Shown here piece after piece: positions 20,988 through 31,563 of a stretch of 64,000 nucleotides of DNA; the stretch's first letter is position 1, and the number at the start of each line of letters is the position of its first letter. The translations under genes and the position numbers were made by a program. Origin of the DNA: Diphasiastrum complanatum (Eukaryota; Streptophyta; Lycopodiopsida; Lycopodiales; Lycopodiaceae); contig CM055095.1 in NCBI GenBank assembly GCA_029204225.1, positions 13,281,837-13,345,836 on the forward strand, in the 5' to 3' direction. The notes under the pieces are model-generated. The model was given only the letters and a program-made list of their open reading frames with translations. It ran no database searches and was not told where the DNA came from.

Positions 20988-21245
20988 TCACATATTCTCA
21001 TATTTAAGGTGATTTAGCAGCAAAGGCATGCTTTTAGTTGCCTTCTGCTGCATAGATTTAATAGAGACCATTGATGTAACATATGCATATTGCTCTGAAG
21101 TCGTCTGCTGTGGTGTAGCTGCTCGGCCACCCGCATCAGTGATATGCAATGTGATTTTCACTTTACCAGATTGTCGACTGTAGGAAGTGCAGAGGTGGGC
21201 TTCAAAGAAGCCACCCGCACCAGCAGCTACATTGGAAATCACCGA
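20988..21245 (-). other. Possible exon or relic, unrecognised
   Basis: An 84-codon open frame with more balanced base composition than its surroundings, preceded on the minus strand by an acceptor-like TTTCCAATGTAG. Readable segments include GAGGFFEAHLCTSY and VKITLHITDAGG. It is not recognised as any family. It could be the terminal exon of a convergent gene, part of the expansin 3' region, or chance. Confidence 0.2.
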
Positions 21246-21912
21246 TTAACCACATGATCTATGACTACAAAATCTTATGCCTTGTATGGCCCAGGTTTTT
21301 GTATCTTTCCCATACAAGACTTCAGAGAAGTTACTACTATTATATTTGGGCAAATGATTAGTTGCTGCAAAATTCTATGCCTCTACCTGACTGGCCAATC
21401 TTTTGTAATTTGGATATCTTCCCATACTATTATCTTTGGGTAAATGATTAGTGATTGGAATATCATGTCTATTTGAACAAAGATAAATGATTAATGATTG
21501 GAAAATCATGTCTGTATTTGAATGGCCAGAGTTTTATAAAATTCTGTTATCTATCTATACAGGATTTGACAAAAGTGTTATCATGTCTTCGCAAATTTTT
21601 TTCCTTACATGTTTCTATTTGTTGGAATGGGTTGCAAGGTGGGTGGAGAGTTTCATATGATATATGACAAATCCGAGGCTGCTCCTTGGCTACTTGTCCA
21701 TGTTCACTCCATGAATTGCTTAATCCCTTGTGAAATTGGATTGTGATAGGTACACCCCTAATCTCTTGGGATTATTAGGGAAACATTGTCAATAAGCCTC
21801 AATATCTTAGTAGCGAAGGAGGGTAAGGCATTCCACTTGTTCCTTCCTAGTATTGGGTTAAATCTTCTTTTACAAATGTTTTATGCCCCATAGTTTTGAT
21901 GTGCATTGTGAT
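21246..21912. other. No gene; small degenerate repeats
   Basis: AAATGATTAGTGATTGG-AATCATGTCT recurs at about 21442 and 21487, with a weaker echo at 21353. Nothing coding is seen. Confidence 0.5.
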
Positions 21913-22320
21913 GAGCTTTTTGCTTGTCTAGAAGGGTAAGATATGTTAACCTGGTTCTCAAATCTTTAAGTGATTATCTTCACCACTATGCAATGTTGTA
22001 GACCTAGTGGCAACACATATCTATCTAGAACGATTTTCACTTATTTATCATGCATTTCACTTTGTTATGAAATCTATAAAAAAGAAATGGCTTGCTTGGT
22101 TATTCATTAGCCATATTGAGCTTTTGCTTGTCTAGAAGGGTAAGATATGTTCATTTGGTTCTCAAATCTTTTAAGTGATTATCTTCACCACTATGCAATG
22201 TTGATAGACCTAGTGGCAACACATCTATCTAGAACAATTTTCACTTATTTTTCATGCATTTCACTTTGTTATGAAATCTATAGAAAAGAAATGGCTTGCT
22301 TGGTTATTCATTAGCCATAC
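21913..22320 (+). repeat. Direct repeat, 2 x ~205 bp
   Basis: Units at 21913 and 22118 share GAGCTTTTTGCTTGTCTAGA, a 'GATTATCTTCACCACTATGC' block and TGGCTTGCTTGGTTATTCAT, with only scattered substitutions and small indels. Confidence 0.85.
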
Positions 22321-22456
22321 TTGACATTCATCATAACACATGGATAGATTGTGCTCATCTACCTACAATTTGAATGCTTAATTATTCATTAGCCATACTT
22401 GACATTTGTCATAACACATGGATAGATTGTGCTCATCTATTTACAATTTGAATGCC
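22304..22456 (+). repeat. Direct repeat, 2 x 78 bp
   Basis: TTATTCATTAGCCATACTTG begins units at 22304 and 22382; both continue to CTACAATTTGAATGC. The unit overlaps the end of the 205-bp repeat, so two duplications happened in succession. Confidence 0.85.
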
Positions 22457-23789
22457 TTTTGTACATTGTAAGGTGCTTACCTTTCCATATCTTTTTTCCT
22501 TTTGGATATTAACCTTTGCAATTCATTTTGAAAATATTGACATCCATTCCTATATTTATGTTGAAGGGTTAAATCTTGTAGTGGAAGCAAAAGATATCCA
22601 TCATGAAAATATATTGGTAAGTATACTTATTTACACATTGATAAAAGAGTGTTGAATTGAAGAGCATACAACAATATGTGACTTTTCAATACCATTAGAA
22701 ACATACATGTGATATGTCAATGTTTTGAAATTTTGAACTATGCAAAAAAATTTCAAGACAAAATTTAGTGCTTTTTGGACATTGGATCAAAACAATTAAC
22801 AACATATTATGGAAAGAGCAATGGAAATTTTTTTTAAGTTTTTTGTATTAACATCACAATTTTAATCCATGGAAATACTTGTGGATGTTGAAAATTGGCA
22901 TTGCCTAACCTAAACAGGTTGCAATTTCAACTTCAATCATTTTGAGAATAGTTAAAATTTTAATAGTTAAATTATAGAATGGTTAAAAATATTCATGTAT
23001 GTTTATGCAATGCATCTACTGCTTGTAAAAAGGTTCAAACTAACTTTATAAATAACCCACAAAACCACTTTGAAATCGGTAAAAGGTTAAAAACCTAGTC
23101 TAAAATTTATAACTAAACCAATCGATTTTGAGCCATTATAAAAACTTATAAATCTAAAATGAAGTGGTAAAAAATGAAATTTTACAATTCGGCTATTTGT
23201 ATTTGTTAGTTTTTTTGCGAGCATTGAACTCATCACATGGAGAGTCTAGCGATGAGGGCATACATGTCAAGAAAGTAAGAATGTGTGGACTCAATTTAAA
23301 TTGTATCACATGGATAATGCAAAAATTTCACTATTTTAGTTTTTTGCAAGTTAACTATTATCAAGAAAAAATTTGGTGTATCCTTGATGGGCAATCAAAT
23401 TCACATTGTTAAGGAACACTTGTGGAAATATACATCAAATTCATAAGAGAATAAAGTTTGCATAAAAACCTAATGCAAATATTGAATATTAAAGTACTTC
23501 AGTAACCATTATTTGTTTACATAAAAGCGAGTCCTCTGTTGGGACTTGGCTTTTGTTCAAGCACAACCTCCAATGCCATTCAATGGTCTTGATCCATTTG
23601 TATTAAATTTCAAATTTAAAAAAAAAATATAAATGAGATTACAAAAAATGAAACAAATAAAATAAGCTAGTAGAATTCATAACATTTAATGCCATTTAAG
23701 TCTTGATGTGTTTATATTAAATTTCAATTTTTTATAAAATTTAAATGAGAGTACAAAAAATGAAACAAATAGAAGAAGCTAGTAGAATT
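22457..23789. other. No gene recognised
   Basis: AT-rich sequence with short open frames lacking domains. A local repeat of the block TGAAACAAAT followed by AGCTAGTAGAATTCA occurs at about 23648 and 23760. Confidence 0.4.
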
Positions 23790-24830
23790 CAAGTAGATGT
23801 TGGAGATGATATTCATGATGATGATATTGAGGTACTATGATGTGTATGAATCCATTTTAAGACCAACATTGGTGGTGAACATGCACATTCAACGAGTGAT
23901 GAGAACATGGATGACAACGAAGAGTTGCATGATGATAATAATGAGATGCTTTCACAAAGAAGCATCTATTTTTACATTGCCAACAACACTTCTCCTTCTG
24001 AACGTACAAGCTACGTACAATGGAGTTCTTGTGGCGTCACACCATTGTTCTTGTATGCATAAACTCTAAACACATTATGTTGTTTGTTAGGTTGTGTTCA
24101 TGCACTCATTTATGTGACAACAACAATGTTTTGTAGTTTATTGCAAAAAATCCTTCCTAAAAAGTGTGATGTTGGGAATGTGTAATGAAGCACGAAATGT
24201 TTTGAGGAATGGGTTATGAAAAAATTCCATGCATATCCAAATGACTACATTATATATACGGGCGTGCATTCACAAAAAGATCAAAGTCCAACATGTAACA
24301 CATCAGGATACAAAGATGACATACAAGGATTGAATGTACCACAAAAGTGTTACATCATTTTTTAGTCATTCCATGACTACAATGATTAATCCGATGCAAC
24401 TTTTTGGCACAACTAGTAGATTGGCATGCCAAGAATTGATCTATGGATGAGGTGTGTGGGTAGTACAAGACTCACTTGCATGGAAACATATTGATGAGTA
24501 ATGGTTCAAGTTAAAAAATAAACCTCATCATTTAAAGTTTGGGATGACATAAATCCTTTTGGTGTTTGTCCACATTCCATAATTGATTACAAAAACGGGA
24601 CATTTACTAGCTCTATCGGTTCCAAGAAAATACTAAGTTAAAAACATGGATGTTTTACCTAGAACCACTAATTGAAGAAGTGTCCTTTCTTTACAATGGT
24701 GTTAATGCATATGACATCTCAAGTCCTTTGCACGTAAGAAATTTTGATCTTCATGAAATTTTAATGTGAACGATGTGTGATTATTTTGGTTTGAGTGATT
24801 GTTCAGGTATATATTTTCATTTCTTGGGAA
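23790..24830 (+). pseudogene. CACTA (En/Spm, TNP2-like) transposase relic
   Basis: Decayed Transposase_21 sequence scattered over several frames in the correct family order. An acidic N-terminal stretch (DDIHDDDIE, then ENMDDNEELHDDNNEML) lies at about 23800-23950. FHAYPNDYIIYTG at about 24225 matches the family CPNDC-LY block. A short PQKCYIIF segment follows. SLAWKHIDE at about 24472 matches the SLAWKHFDE block, INPFGVCP is near 24548, and LEPLIEEVSFLYNGVNAYD is near 24660. Many stops are present, so it is dead. In this family the protein cuts CACTA-ended elements. No CACTA termini could be assigned here. Confidence 0.6.
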
Positions 24831-24992
24831 TGTTGATAATAGTGATTGATTTTAGATTACAACTCATAAATAGCTTTCTAATGTCTTAATGCAATCATAT
24901 ATGCAAATTTTACAACATTTGAATACAGAACATGCTACATACATGGGCTAAATTGGAAAGCCAGCATAAACCTAGTGTGCCATGGATTATAA

Positions 24993-25373
24993 CAAAGAGA
25001 GAGCTTTTACATGTCAAATGTCACAAATCAAATAAGAATTCCAATTGACTATGCACATTCCTTGTGTAACTCTTTCAACAAAGATGACAAATTAAGTGGA
25101 TTAAAATCTCAGGATTGGCTTAAAGTGTTGATATACTTAGTAATTGCAACACTTTAAGCCAATCCTACTTAGTAATTGCAACACTTTAAGCCAATCCTTG
25201 ATAATTGCAACACTTAAAGCCAATCCTTGGTAGTTGATATACTTAGTAATTGCCTGAGATTTTAATCCACTTAATGTGGCATCTTTGTTGAAAGAGTTAC
25301 ACAAGGAATGTGCATAGTCAATTGGAATTCTTATTTGATTTGTGACATTTGACATGTAAAAGCTCTCTCTTTG
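24993..25373. repeat. Composite inverted repeat with tandem core
   Basis: Outer arms 24993-25113 and 25253-25373 are about 121-bp inverted copies with few differences. Inside is a second inverted pair (AGGATTGGCTTAAAGTGTTG at 25112-25131 and its complement at 25147-25166). A 32-bp unit, ACTTAGTAATTG...CCAATCCT, is repeated in tandem at 25136 and 25168, with a shorter third copy from about 25200. It lies just downstream of the CACTA relic. It has no coding capacity. Confidence 0.85.
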
Positions 25374-25799
25374 ACATGTATACTTTCAAAAGATGACCAT
25401 TGTTACTAAAACTAGCATATAGATTCTTTCATGACCCTAATGGGGGTTTGGCGTAGGGATTGGGCCTAATCTGGATAGTAGTCGAGTAGGACCATGGGGT
25501 CACACCTGCATACAATATTAGAATGTGTGTTGCATCCTAGCATGGGATAGGATGTATTCACTAAGCTTTTGCATGGCTTAGCTATTATGGGTTAGGGGTA
25601 TCTACATGCAGTGGACATGCGTGGGAGCGTGGTATGGACTGATAGTATGCTTACATGTGGATTCAGTGCATGGGCAGACGAGGTCATTACCCTCACCTGT
25701 GTCCATGAGAATCATTGAGAGTTTGCGGCCATTATGTTGTCGGATTGGTAATTCCTTCCTGTCATTGTAGTTGCAAAAGATTAACGTGATTGCTTATCC
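25374..25799. other. No gene recognised
   Basis: Sequence of more balanced composition; no domain, RNA gene or repeat identified. Confidence 0.35.
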
Positions 25800-26300
25800 A
25801 ATGCACACCCACCTAAGTTGCTGACAATGTTAGACCATCACTTGCTCATGCACCCACTTCAAGCTCCCATAGTTGAGATGACTCAACCTCTCGTGCCATA
25901 GAGAACATAGGTCACCATTGCTACTTGTGCTTTGCACATTGTTCCAATGCAATCTCCATGACATAAAAGTTATTATCCACTTGTGTGCCTTGTGCAACTA
26001 TCTTGAAGCATTTCTTCAGGTCTTTGACAAAGAATCTATCTTTATACAGTTCAACTTTGTAAGTTTGATCTATTAAACAACCAATTAATAGTAAATTCTT
26101 TTTCAAATTCAGAACCTGACAAGAATGCATTTTGTATTTTTTTTTCCTAGTGTAAGTTGTATTTTAATATCTCCAGTGCCTTTATTTGTTTCACATTATT
26201 ATCTTCCAAAATGACTTTTGTATTTCCATCATTTTGATCGATTGTGAAACACCATTTTTTATGAGAAGCCATGTGAGATGATCCTCCTGAATCCAAGTAT
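25800..26300 (-). pseudogene. Copia protease-preintegrase relic
   Basis: Minus-strand fragment of a Ty1/copia polyprotein from a different lineage than the 55994 element. Near 26290-26140 it reads GGSSHMASHKKWCFTID, the protease flank, with the catalytic Asp region degraded, then KVILEDNNVKQIKALEILK. Segment 26130-25921 is the GAG-pre-integrase domain (LKKNLLLIGCL, YKVELYKDRFFVKDL). Near 25895 WHERLSHLNYGSL gives the family's WH-RLGHLN motif. Frames change at least twice. The rest of Pol is absent. Confidence 0.65.
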
Positions 26301-26334
26301 CAATCTCCTCTTGATGTGGGTTTTGTGAAGATCT

Positions 26335-26815
26335 GAAACTTTGGATCTTAATTGGATCTAATCAATTCACAAGAGGGATTTGATGCATTGCTACCTTCAC
26401 CTCCATCATTATTTCAAAGCTAGTAATGACAAAGATTAGCAAGCAAGAACAATAGAAAACAAGTCTTAAATGACCAAATTAGCTTCACACATGTGAAGAG
26501 CAGGCTAGTGTACACACAAAGAGCTAAGAACAAAATACAAATTATCATAAAACCATTGAACTCAAAGAAATGCATACAAATGGAATATCCACACAAGCTT
26601 GTATGAGAAATCTCCAAAAATCTTCAACTCTCCAATTTGCTATGTGTTGAATGAGCTCCAAGAAGACATCTACATAGATCTGAGACTCATACTAGTATGA
26701 GCTATTCTCACATGTGTGATGGTGCCATATGGTCAGTCCACTCCAAATGCAAACCTAATTGGTCCAATCAAGTTGCACCTCTCCAAAAAGTCGACTGGGC
26801 AAATTATCAATGATA
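26335..26815. other. LTR-like sequence, no gene
   Basis: Contains CACACATGTG and CACATGTGTG motifs typical of the copia LTRs here, but no terminus could be fixed. Confidence 0.3.
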
Positions 26816-26817
26816 GG

Positions 26818-27110
26818 GGATTTGACATTCTACGAGTAAATTTTTTATGAGTTTCTTTCCTGCCATGAGTCAATAAAGAGACAACACATGGTGTGCTATT
26901 TTTTTTATGCCACTACTTGAATGTTTACTAGTAAGATTTGTGGTTGGGCACATAGTTAAAAATTTTGATTGAATCACTTGGCACTACGCCGACGTGAGCA
27001 CTACAAAAAGCATTCTTTTTTTGACTGAATCACTTGGCACGCCGACGTGCCAAGTGATTCAATTTTTTTTTTATTTTGTGTGATCACCATAGCACGCCGG
27101 TGTGCTAAGG
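26818..27110. mobile_element. Second palindrome-array relic
   Basis: Begins with the same arm sequence as 15055 (TTTGACATTCTACGAGTAAA, then GAGTTTCTTTCC and CACATGGTGTGCTA) and continues into palindromes. The hairpin at 27027-27060 has 15-bp arms, GAATCACTTGGCACG, and a 4-nt centre. TAGCACGCCGGTGTGCTA lies at 27090-27107, with a degenerate copy at 26990. The right arm is missing; a copia LTR starts at about 27163. Confidence 0.6.
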
Positions 27111-27162
27111 TCATGGGCCCAATGCAAATTTTTTTTTTGCCCTGGCAACCTACCACCATAGA

Positions 27163-27421
27163 GCTAGAATTAAAGTAGAATCACTGTGTTACTGTACTAT
27201 GGTCCTATCGGTAGATAAGGATCAGTTGGCCTCGCCACGAGGCGAGTCGACGGGACACACGTCTCGTCAACGACAACCTGGGCCATGCATGGGTTGCCTA
27301 AGTGAAGAACTATATGTATAGTGTATTTTCATTTTGAGAAATACAGTTGGTGTGGACAGTGTTTTCTATCTGTGTTACTGTGTAGCATGATCTGTGTTCC
27401 TGTTTGAAACAAATTCTAAGT
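27163..27421 (+). repeat. Copia LTR (5' type)
   Basis: Ends ACAAATTCTAAGT directly before a primer-binding site and begins near CTAGAATTAAAG, giving TAGAATT/AATTCTA inverted ends. It aligns along its whole length with 39912-40183, sharing GTTGGCCTCGCCACGAGGC and CATGCATGGGTTGCCT, at roughly 89 percent identity by eye. Confidence 0.7.
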
Positions 27422-27434
27422 TGGTATCAGAGCC
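27422..27434 (+). other. Copia primer-binding site (tRNA-iMet)
   Basis: TGGTATCAGAGCC complements the 3' end of initiator methionine tRNA and sits immediately inside the LTR, the standard priming site of Ty1/copia elements. Confidence 0.85.
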
Positions 27435-27637
27435 GTATAGAGAGTGTACACAGTACAGTGTCGCCGTTGAAGAGAGCTTCAGGAGAAAAGTCTTTTGAGA
27501 GTTCGGGGTTTACGGCGGGTTGGAGACAGAAAGTAAAGCACTAGTGAACAACTTCTAACATATAGAAAATTGTTAAGCTTGAGACTGTAAGAGGATTTGG
27601 AGACAGGAGTTGTCGGCTGAATCAGAACTCAAGGAAG

Positions 27638-27985
27638 ATGGAACAAAGTAGCAAATTGAATGGGATTTCCAACTATGCAGTGTGGAAATTCAAAATAAAA
27701 AATATACTGATGGAGAAGGACGTGTGGGATGTCATCACAGGTGATGAGAGAAGACTGCCAAATGAAGCGGACATCAAAGTGTTCAATAAGAAGGTGAGAA
27801 AAGCTTTGACCTTCATCAACTTGTCAGTGAAAGATCACATCATTACCCAAATTTGTGATGCCGTTACATCCAGACAGCAGGCATGGGATGTGCTAAAGGA
27901 GCAGTTCGAGATGTCAAATCCGTCAATAATCATGTTTCTGAAGTCAAAACTGAAAAGTGCCCGCATGGAGCAAGGAGAGCATATT
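27638..27985 (+). pseudogene. Copia gag N-terminal fragment
   Basis: The ATG at 27638, 204 bp after the primer site, opens a UBN2/DUF4219-type Gag: LNGISNYAVWKFKIKNILME, then DVITGDERRLPNEADI, AVTSRQQAWDVLKEQFE and FLKSKLKSARMEQGEHI. The frame is clean to about 27985, where it is cut by opposite-strand copia RNase H sequence. The zinc knuckle and everything downstream are missing, so it cannot assemble particles by itself. Its 5' neighbours (LTR, primer site, leader) are in correct order. Confidence 0.75.
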
Positions 27986-29404
27986 TAGACCAGGTTTAGA
28001 AATAGTTTCATCAAATCCTTCCAGCATTTGTTTGATCCATATCAGCTCGTTTGCCATCTTAGCTGCTGCTACATGTTCGACCTCACAAGAAGATTGAGCT
28101 ATTGTTGTTTGCTTCTTGATTATCCAAAGTATGGCTGCGCCAGATGCTAGAGTACAACCTCTTGAAATACTTTTGCTATCATCCTTCATGGATGCCCAGC
28201 TTGCGTCATTGTAAGATTCAATCCAAAATCCAGCTTCCTTCGAATAACACAATCCATAGTCTTTTGTTTTCTAGAGATATTGTACTACTCTTTTTGCTAA
28301 CTTCCAATGCAATGATCCTGAATTCTGATTAAATTGGCTCAGCCTGTATACCACAAATGCTATATCAGGTCTGGTGTTGTTTGCAAGATATAACAATGAT
28401 CCAATCAGCCTACAATAGGGTGTATTGGTCATTCAATTTTCTTCATCGAAAGTCTGCAGACAATGTGCCTTGCTCAGTATTGTTCCAGGTATCATGGGAG
28501 TATGCACACCTTTGCATTCGAGCATGTTGAAGTGTTTAATGATTTTTCGAGTGTACTTTTGTTGGTGAAGATACAACTTACCACCTTCAAAGTCTCTTTC
28601 GATCTGCAAGCCTAGACAGATTTTTGCTTCTCCTAGGTCAGCGATCTCAAATATTCCAGAAATGTCTCTTTTGACATCTGAAATTAATTTATCTTTTCTT
28701 GAGAAAGCGTGTCATCAACATAAACATCTTGAATGATAATTTCATTTTTGACATGTTTGATATAGACATTCGATTCAACGAATAAAGGTTCGAAGCCTAA
28801 AGAACGTAGTGCTTCGTCCTTCTTTCTATACCATTGTCTGGTTGCTTGTTTCAGACCATAGATGTTTTTATTCATGTGACATCCGAATTTTGGATACTCT
28901 TGGCTTATAATACCAAGTGGTTGATCCATGAATAAATCTTCTTGTAATTTTGCGTGCAAGAAAGCAGTTTTCTCATCCACAATATGGATTTTGAGATCAT
29001 GAGCCACTGCATAAGCGAATAACAAGCGAATTGATTTGTTTGACTATCGGTGAGAAAGTATCAGTGTAGTCGATCCCATACTTCTGTGAAAATCCTTTCG
29101 CGACCAATCTTGCTTTGAATATGATGTTATCTCCATTAGGACCTGTTTTGATCTTGTAGATCCACTTGCATTTGACTGGTTTTTTTCCATCATGTATAGG
29201 TGCAAGTGTCCATACATTTTTCTTATACATGGATGACATTTTGTCCTCCATTGCTTGAATCCAATGATCTTTGTTTGGTCCATCAATAGCTTCCTCGAAT
29301 GTTTGAGATTCGTCTGTGAAGCCACAAAATTTGATGGCTGTATTTGTTGAAACATCCTGACCAAACCTAACTGGTGGTTTTTTCTGTTTATCAGATCTTC
29401 TCAC
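27986..29404 (-). pseudogene. Copia RT-RNase H relic
   Basis: C-terminal half of copia Pol on the minus strand. RT begins near 29404 with [14 protein letters not shown] and passes through [32 protein letters not shown] and [20 protein letters not shown]. The catalytic loop VYVDDTL lies near 28706. RT C-terminal sequence continues over 28430-28680 in broken frames. RNase H ends with SISRGCTLASGAAILW, SSCEVEHVAA and LIWIKQMLEGF, then is cut at about 27986. There is a frame change near 29000 and several stops. It lies next to the oppositely oriented gag 27638-27985, so the two belong to different insertions. Confidence 0.8.
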
Positions 29405-30512
29405 AGTCTGTACAGGTTTCGAATTTGATTCTGCATTTTCGGGTTCAACCTGGTCTACTTGAATTCAAACTGGTGATTCGAGTCTATCAGGTGCTCGATC
29501 TTGAACTCCCTCTGAATTTGGTAATTCTCGTTCATTTACTTCTGTCCTTGGTAACTCATAATAATTCTTGAGAATTTCATAGCCGACTAAGTCATTGTCT
29601 GCTATGTACTTTGACTCATCGAATTTGACTTCTAGAACAGCTTTTATTCTGCCAGTTTTGGGTATATAGGCTCAATAATATGACGAATGCAACTCGAATC
29701 TTACTTGAAAACCTTGTTCTGTCTTTTCATCGAGTTTCTTTTTCAATTTGTCTGGTATGTGCATATAAATTGCACATCCGAATGTCCGAACATGAGCCAG
29801 ATTTAGCTTTGACTTCCACCATATTTCGTGAGGAGTTTTATTCGGTATTCGAGATTTCAGAACAATTATGAAGATAGTTCAATGTGGCCACTGCTTTCAC
29901 CCACAACTGTTTTGGTGCTTTTGCATGAGCCATCATACACCTAGCAGCTTCCATTAGTGTACGATTCCTTCGTTCAGCAATTTCATTGTGCTGAGGTGTG
30001 TATGATGCAGTCTTCGTATGCATAATACCTCAATCAGTACAATAAGTTTTGAATTCGTTGAAATTATACTCACCTCCATGATCTGTGCAAATCTGCTTCA
30101 ACTTATTGCCTGTCTGCTTCTCAGCCCAATTTGTATACTCAACGAATTTCTCGAAAGCCTTTGATTTTGTACGAATAAAGTATACCACAGCGAACTTGCT
30201 GAAGTCATCAATAAACGTTATGAAGTATTTTGCATCACCTAAAGACAATACTCCAAATGGTCCACAAATATCTGAATGCACAATTTCCAGTACCTTGGTT
30301 GCTTTATAAACACCTTTACTGAAAAGTGTTTGAGTCATCTTGCCTTTAAGACATGATTCGCAGATAGTTCAAATATCTTGACTCTTGATTTCAACTCCTT
30401 TGATTCTCTGACTCTTGTTGGCTTGGTACAAGGCTTCCACGTTCATATGACATAACCTCTTGTGCCAGCAGCATGCAGAGCAAGATCTGCACAGTTCTTG
30501 ATTCTTCAGGAT
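29405..30512 (-). pseudogene. Copia integrase relic
   Basis: Integrase of the same minus-strand copia Pol. Near 30470-30430 a pre-integrase segment WHKRLCHMNVEALYQ leads to CESCLKGKMTQ (the CxxC of the zinc-binding region). In 30338-30030 the core shows VHSDICGPF (first Asp), FIDDFSKF and CTDHGGEYNF (second Asp). After a stop, 30023-29838 has TASYTPQHNEIAERRNRTL (catalytic Glu in AER). The C-terminal part from 29838 to about 29405 is frame-broken. All three DDE residues are visible, but the gene is interrupted. Confidence 0.75.
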
Positions 30513-30513
30513 C

Positions 30514-30536
30514 TAACTTTCTAGCCTAGAAAGTTA
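30514..30536. repeat. 11-bp inverted repeat at an element junction
   Basis: TAACTTTCTAG and its exact complement are separated by one base (C, 30525). It lies where minus-strand copia sequence gives way to plus-strand copia sequence. Confidence 0.85.
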
Positions 30537-30539
30537 AGA

Positions 30540-31563
30540 CATCACTCATACTCAAGGGCAAAGGTTTATTCCCATGGGTGGATGGCACATAAGAGATGCC
30601 TATGACATCAGGCAAGGAGCTACGCGAATGGAGGGAGAAAAACGACAAGGCAGTAGCCTTGCTATCATCTTCCATCAAAGATAGTCTCACACTTGACCTG
30701 GCTGCAAAGGCTGTTAAGTGTATTTTCCTTGGATATGATGAAAGAGCCAAGGCATACAGGATGTATGACGCAGATGCACAAAAGATCGTGATTTCCAGAG
30801 ATGCTACTTTTGATGAGATGGGTCAAAATGACCAAATAAAATTGACAATTGATCCCTTTGACGATAAAGCTAAAGTGCAAGTGAAGGAAGAAGTTGGTGT
30901 CGATATGGAAGAGCCAATGGAAAAAGACAGGGTTAATAATGAGATTCCTAGGAGAGTGCCTAAGTGGTACTTGTTACTAACAAGTACCACTTAGGCACTC
31001 TCCTAGGAATCTCCTAGGTAACAAGTGATGCTAATAAGGGAGATACTCCCGAATCAAGTGACCACGGAGAGCTTAGAAGATCAAGTAGAAATCGAAAACC
31101 TCCTGCAAGATTAAAGATGAATCGAGCCCTAATGGGTTCTGTGCTCAAGGCTCAAGAACCAAAAACTTTTGATAAAGCAAAGGAGCACAAGGAGTGGTGT
31201 GAAGCTATGGAAACAGAAATGTAAGCTATATCGAAAAATAGAACGTGGAACTTGGTTGAGATACCTGATGGTAAGACGCCTATCACTTGTAAATGGATAT
31301 ACAAGATCAAATATGGAGCTAATGGGCAACTCAACAAGTACAAAGCACGGTTGGTTGAGAGAGGATTTGAGCAGCAAGATGGTATTGATTTTGAGGATAC
31401 CTTCGCACCCGTAGCTAAGATGGTAACTATACATTCTATCATTGCTATTTCTGCTTTCTATGGTTGGAAGATCCAGCAAATGGACATTAAATATGCTTTT
31501 CTTAATGGAATGTTGGATGAAGAAGTGTACTTAGTACAACCTCAAGGATTTGTTGAGCCTAAT
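30540..31563 (+). pseudogene. Chimeric copia gag/integrase/RT relic
   Basis: Plus-strand copia deletion derivative. A short Gag-like piece (GKELREWREKNDKAVALLSS, 30611-30690) is fused in frame to the integrase C-terminal region (AVKCIFLGYDERAKAYRMYD, IVISRDATFDE). A near-perfect 71-bp palindrome follows at 30942-31012. RT sequence resumes near 31100 (WCEAMETEM, then [33 protein letters not shown] and QQMDIKYAFLNGMLDEEVYL) and stops at about 31563, before the YxDD catalytic loop. One TAA (31223) and frame changes are present. It encodes no complete enzyme. Confidence 0.7.
30942..31012. repeat. 71-bp palindrome, 35-bp perfect arms
   Basis: Arms 30942-30976 and 30978-31012 are exact reverse complements with a single central C. 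The left arm is the normal copia sequence (integrase C-terminal linker); the right arm is its inverted copy. A partial extra copy, CTCCTAGG, follows at 31011. Confidence 0.95.

Noticed and set aside
27163..27434. Gene-like readings in the GC-rich CCTCGCCACGAGGC segment of the LTR
   Set aside because: The same segment recurs at 39912-40183 as part of an LTR; no domain.
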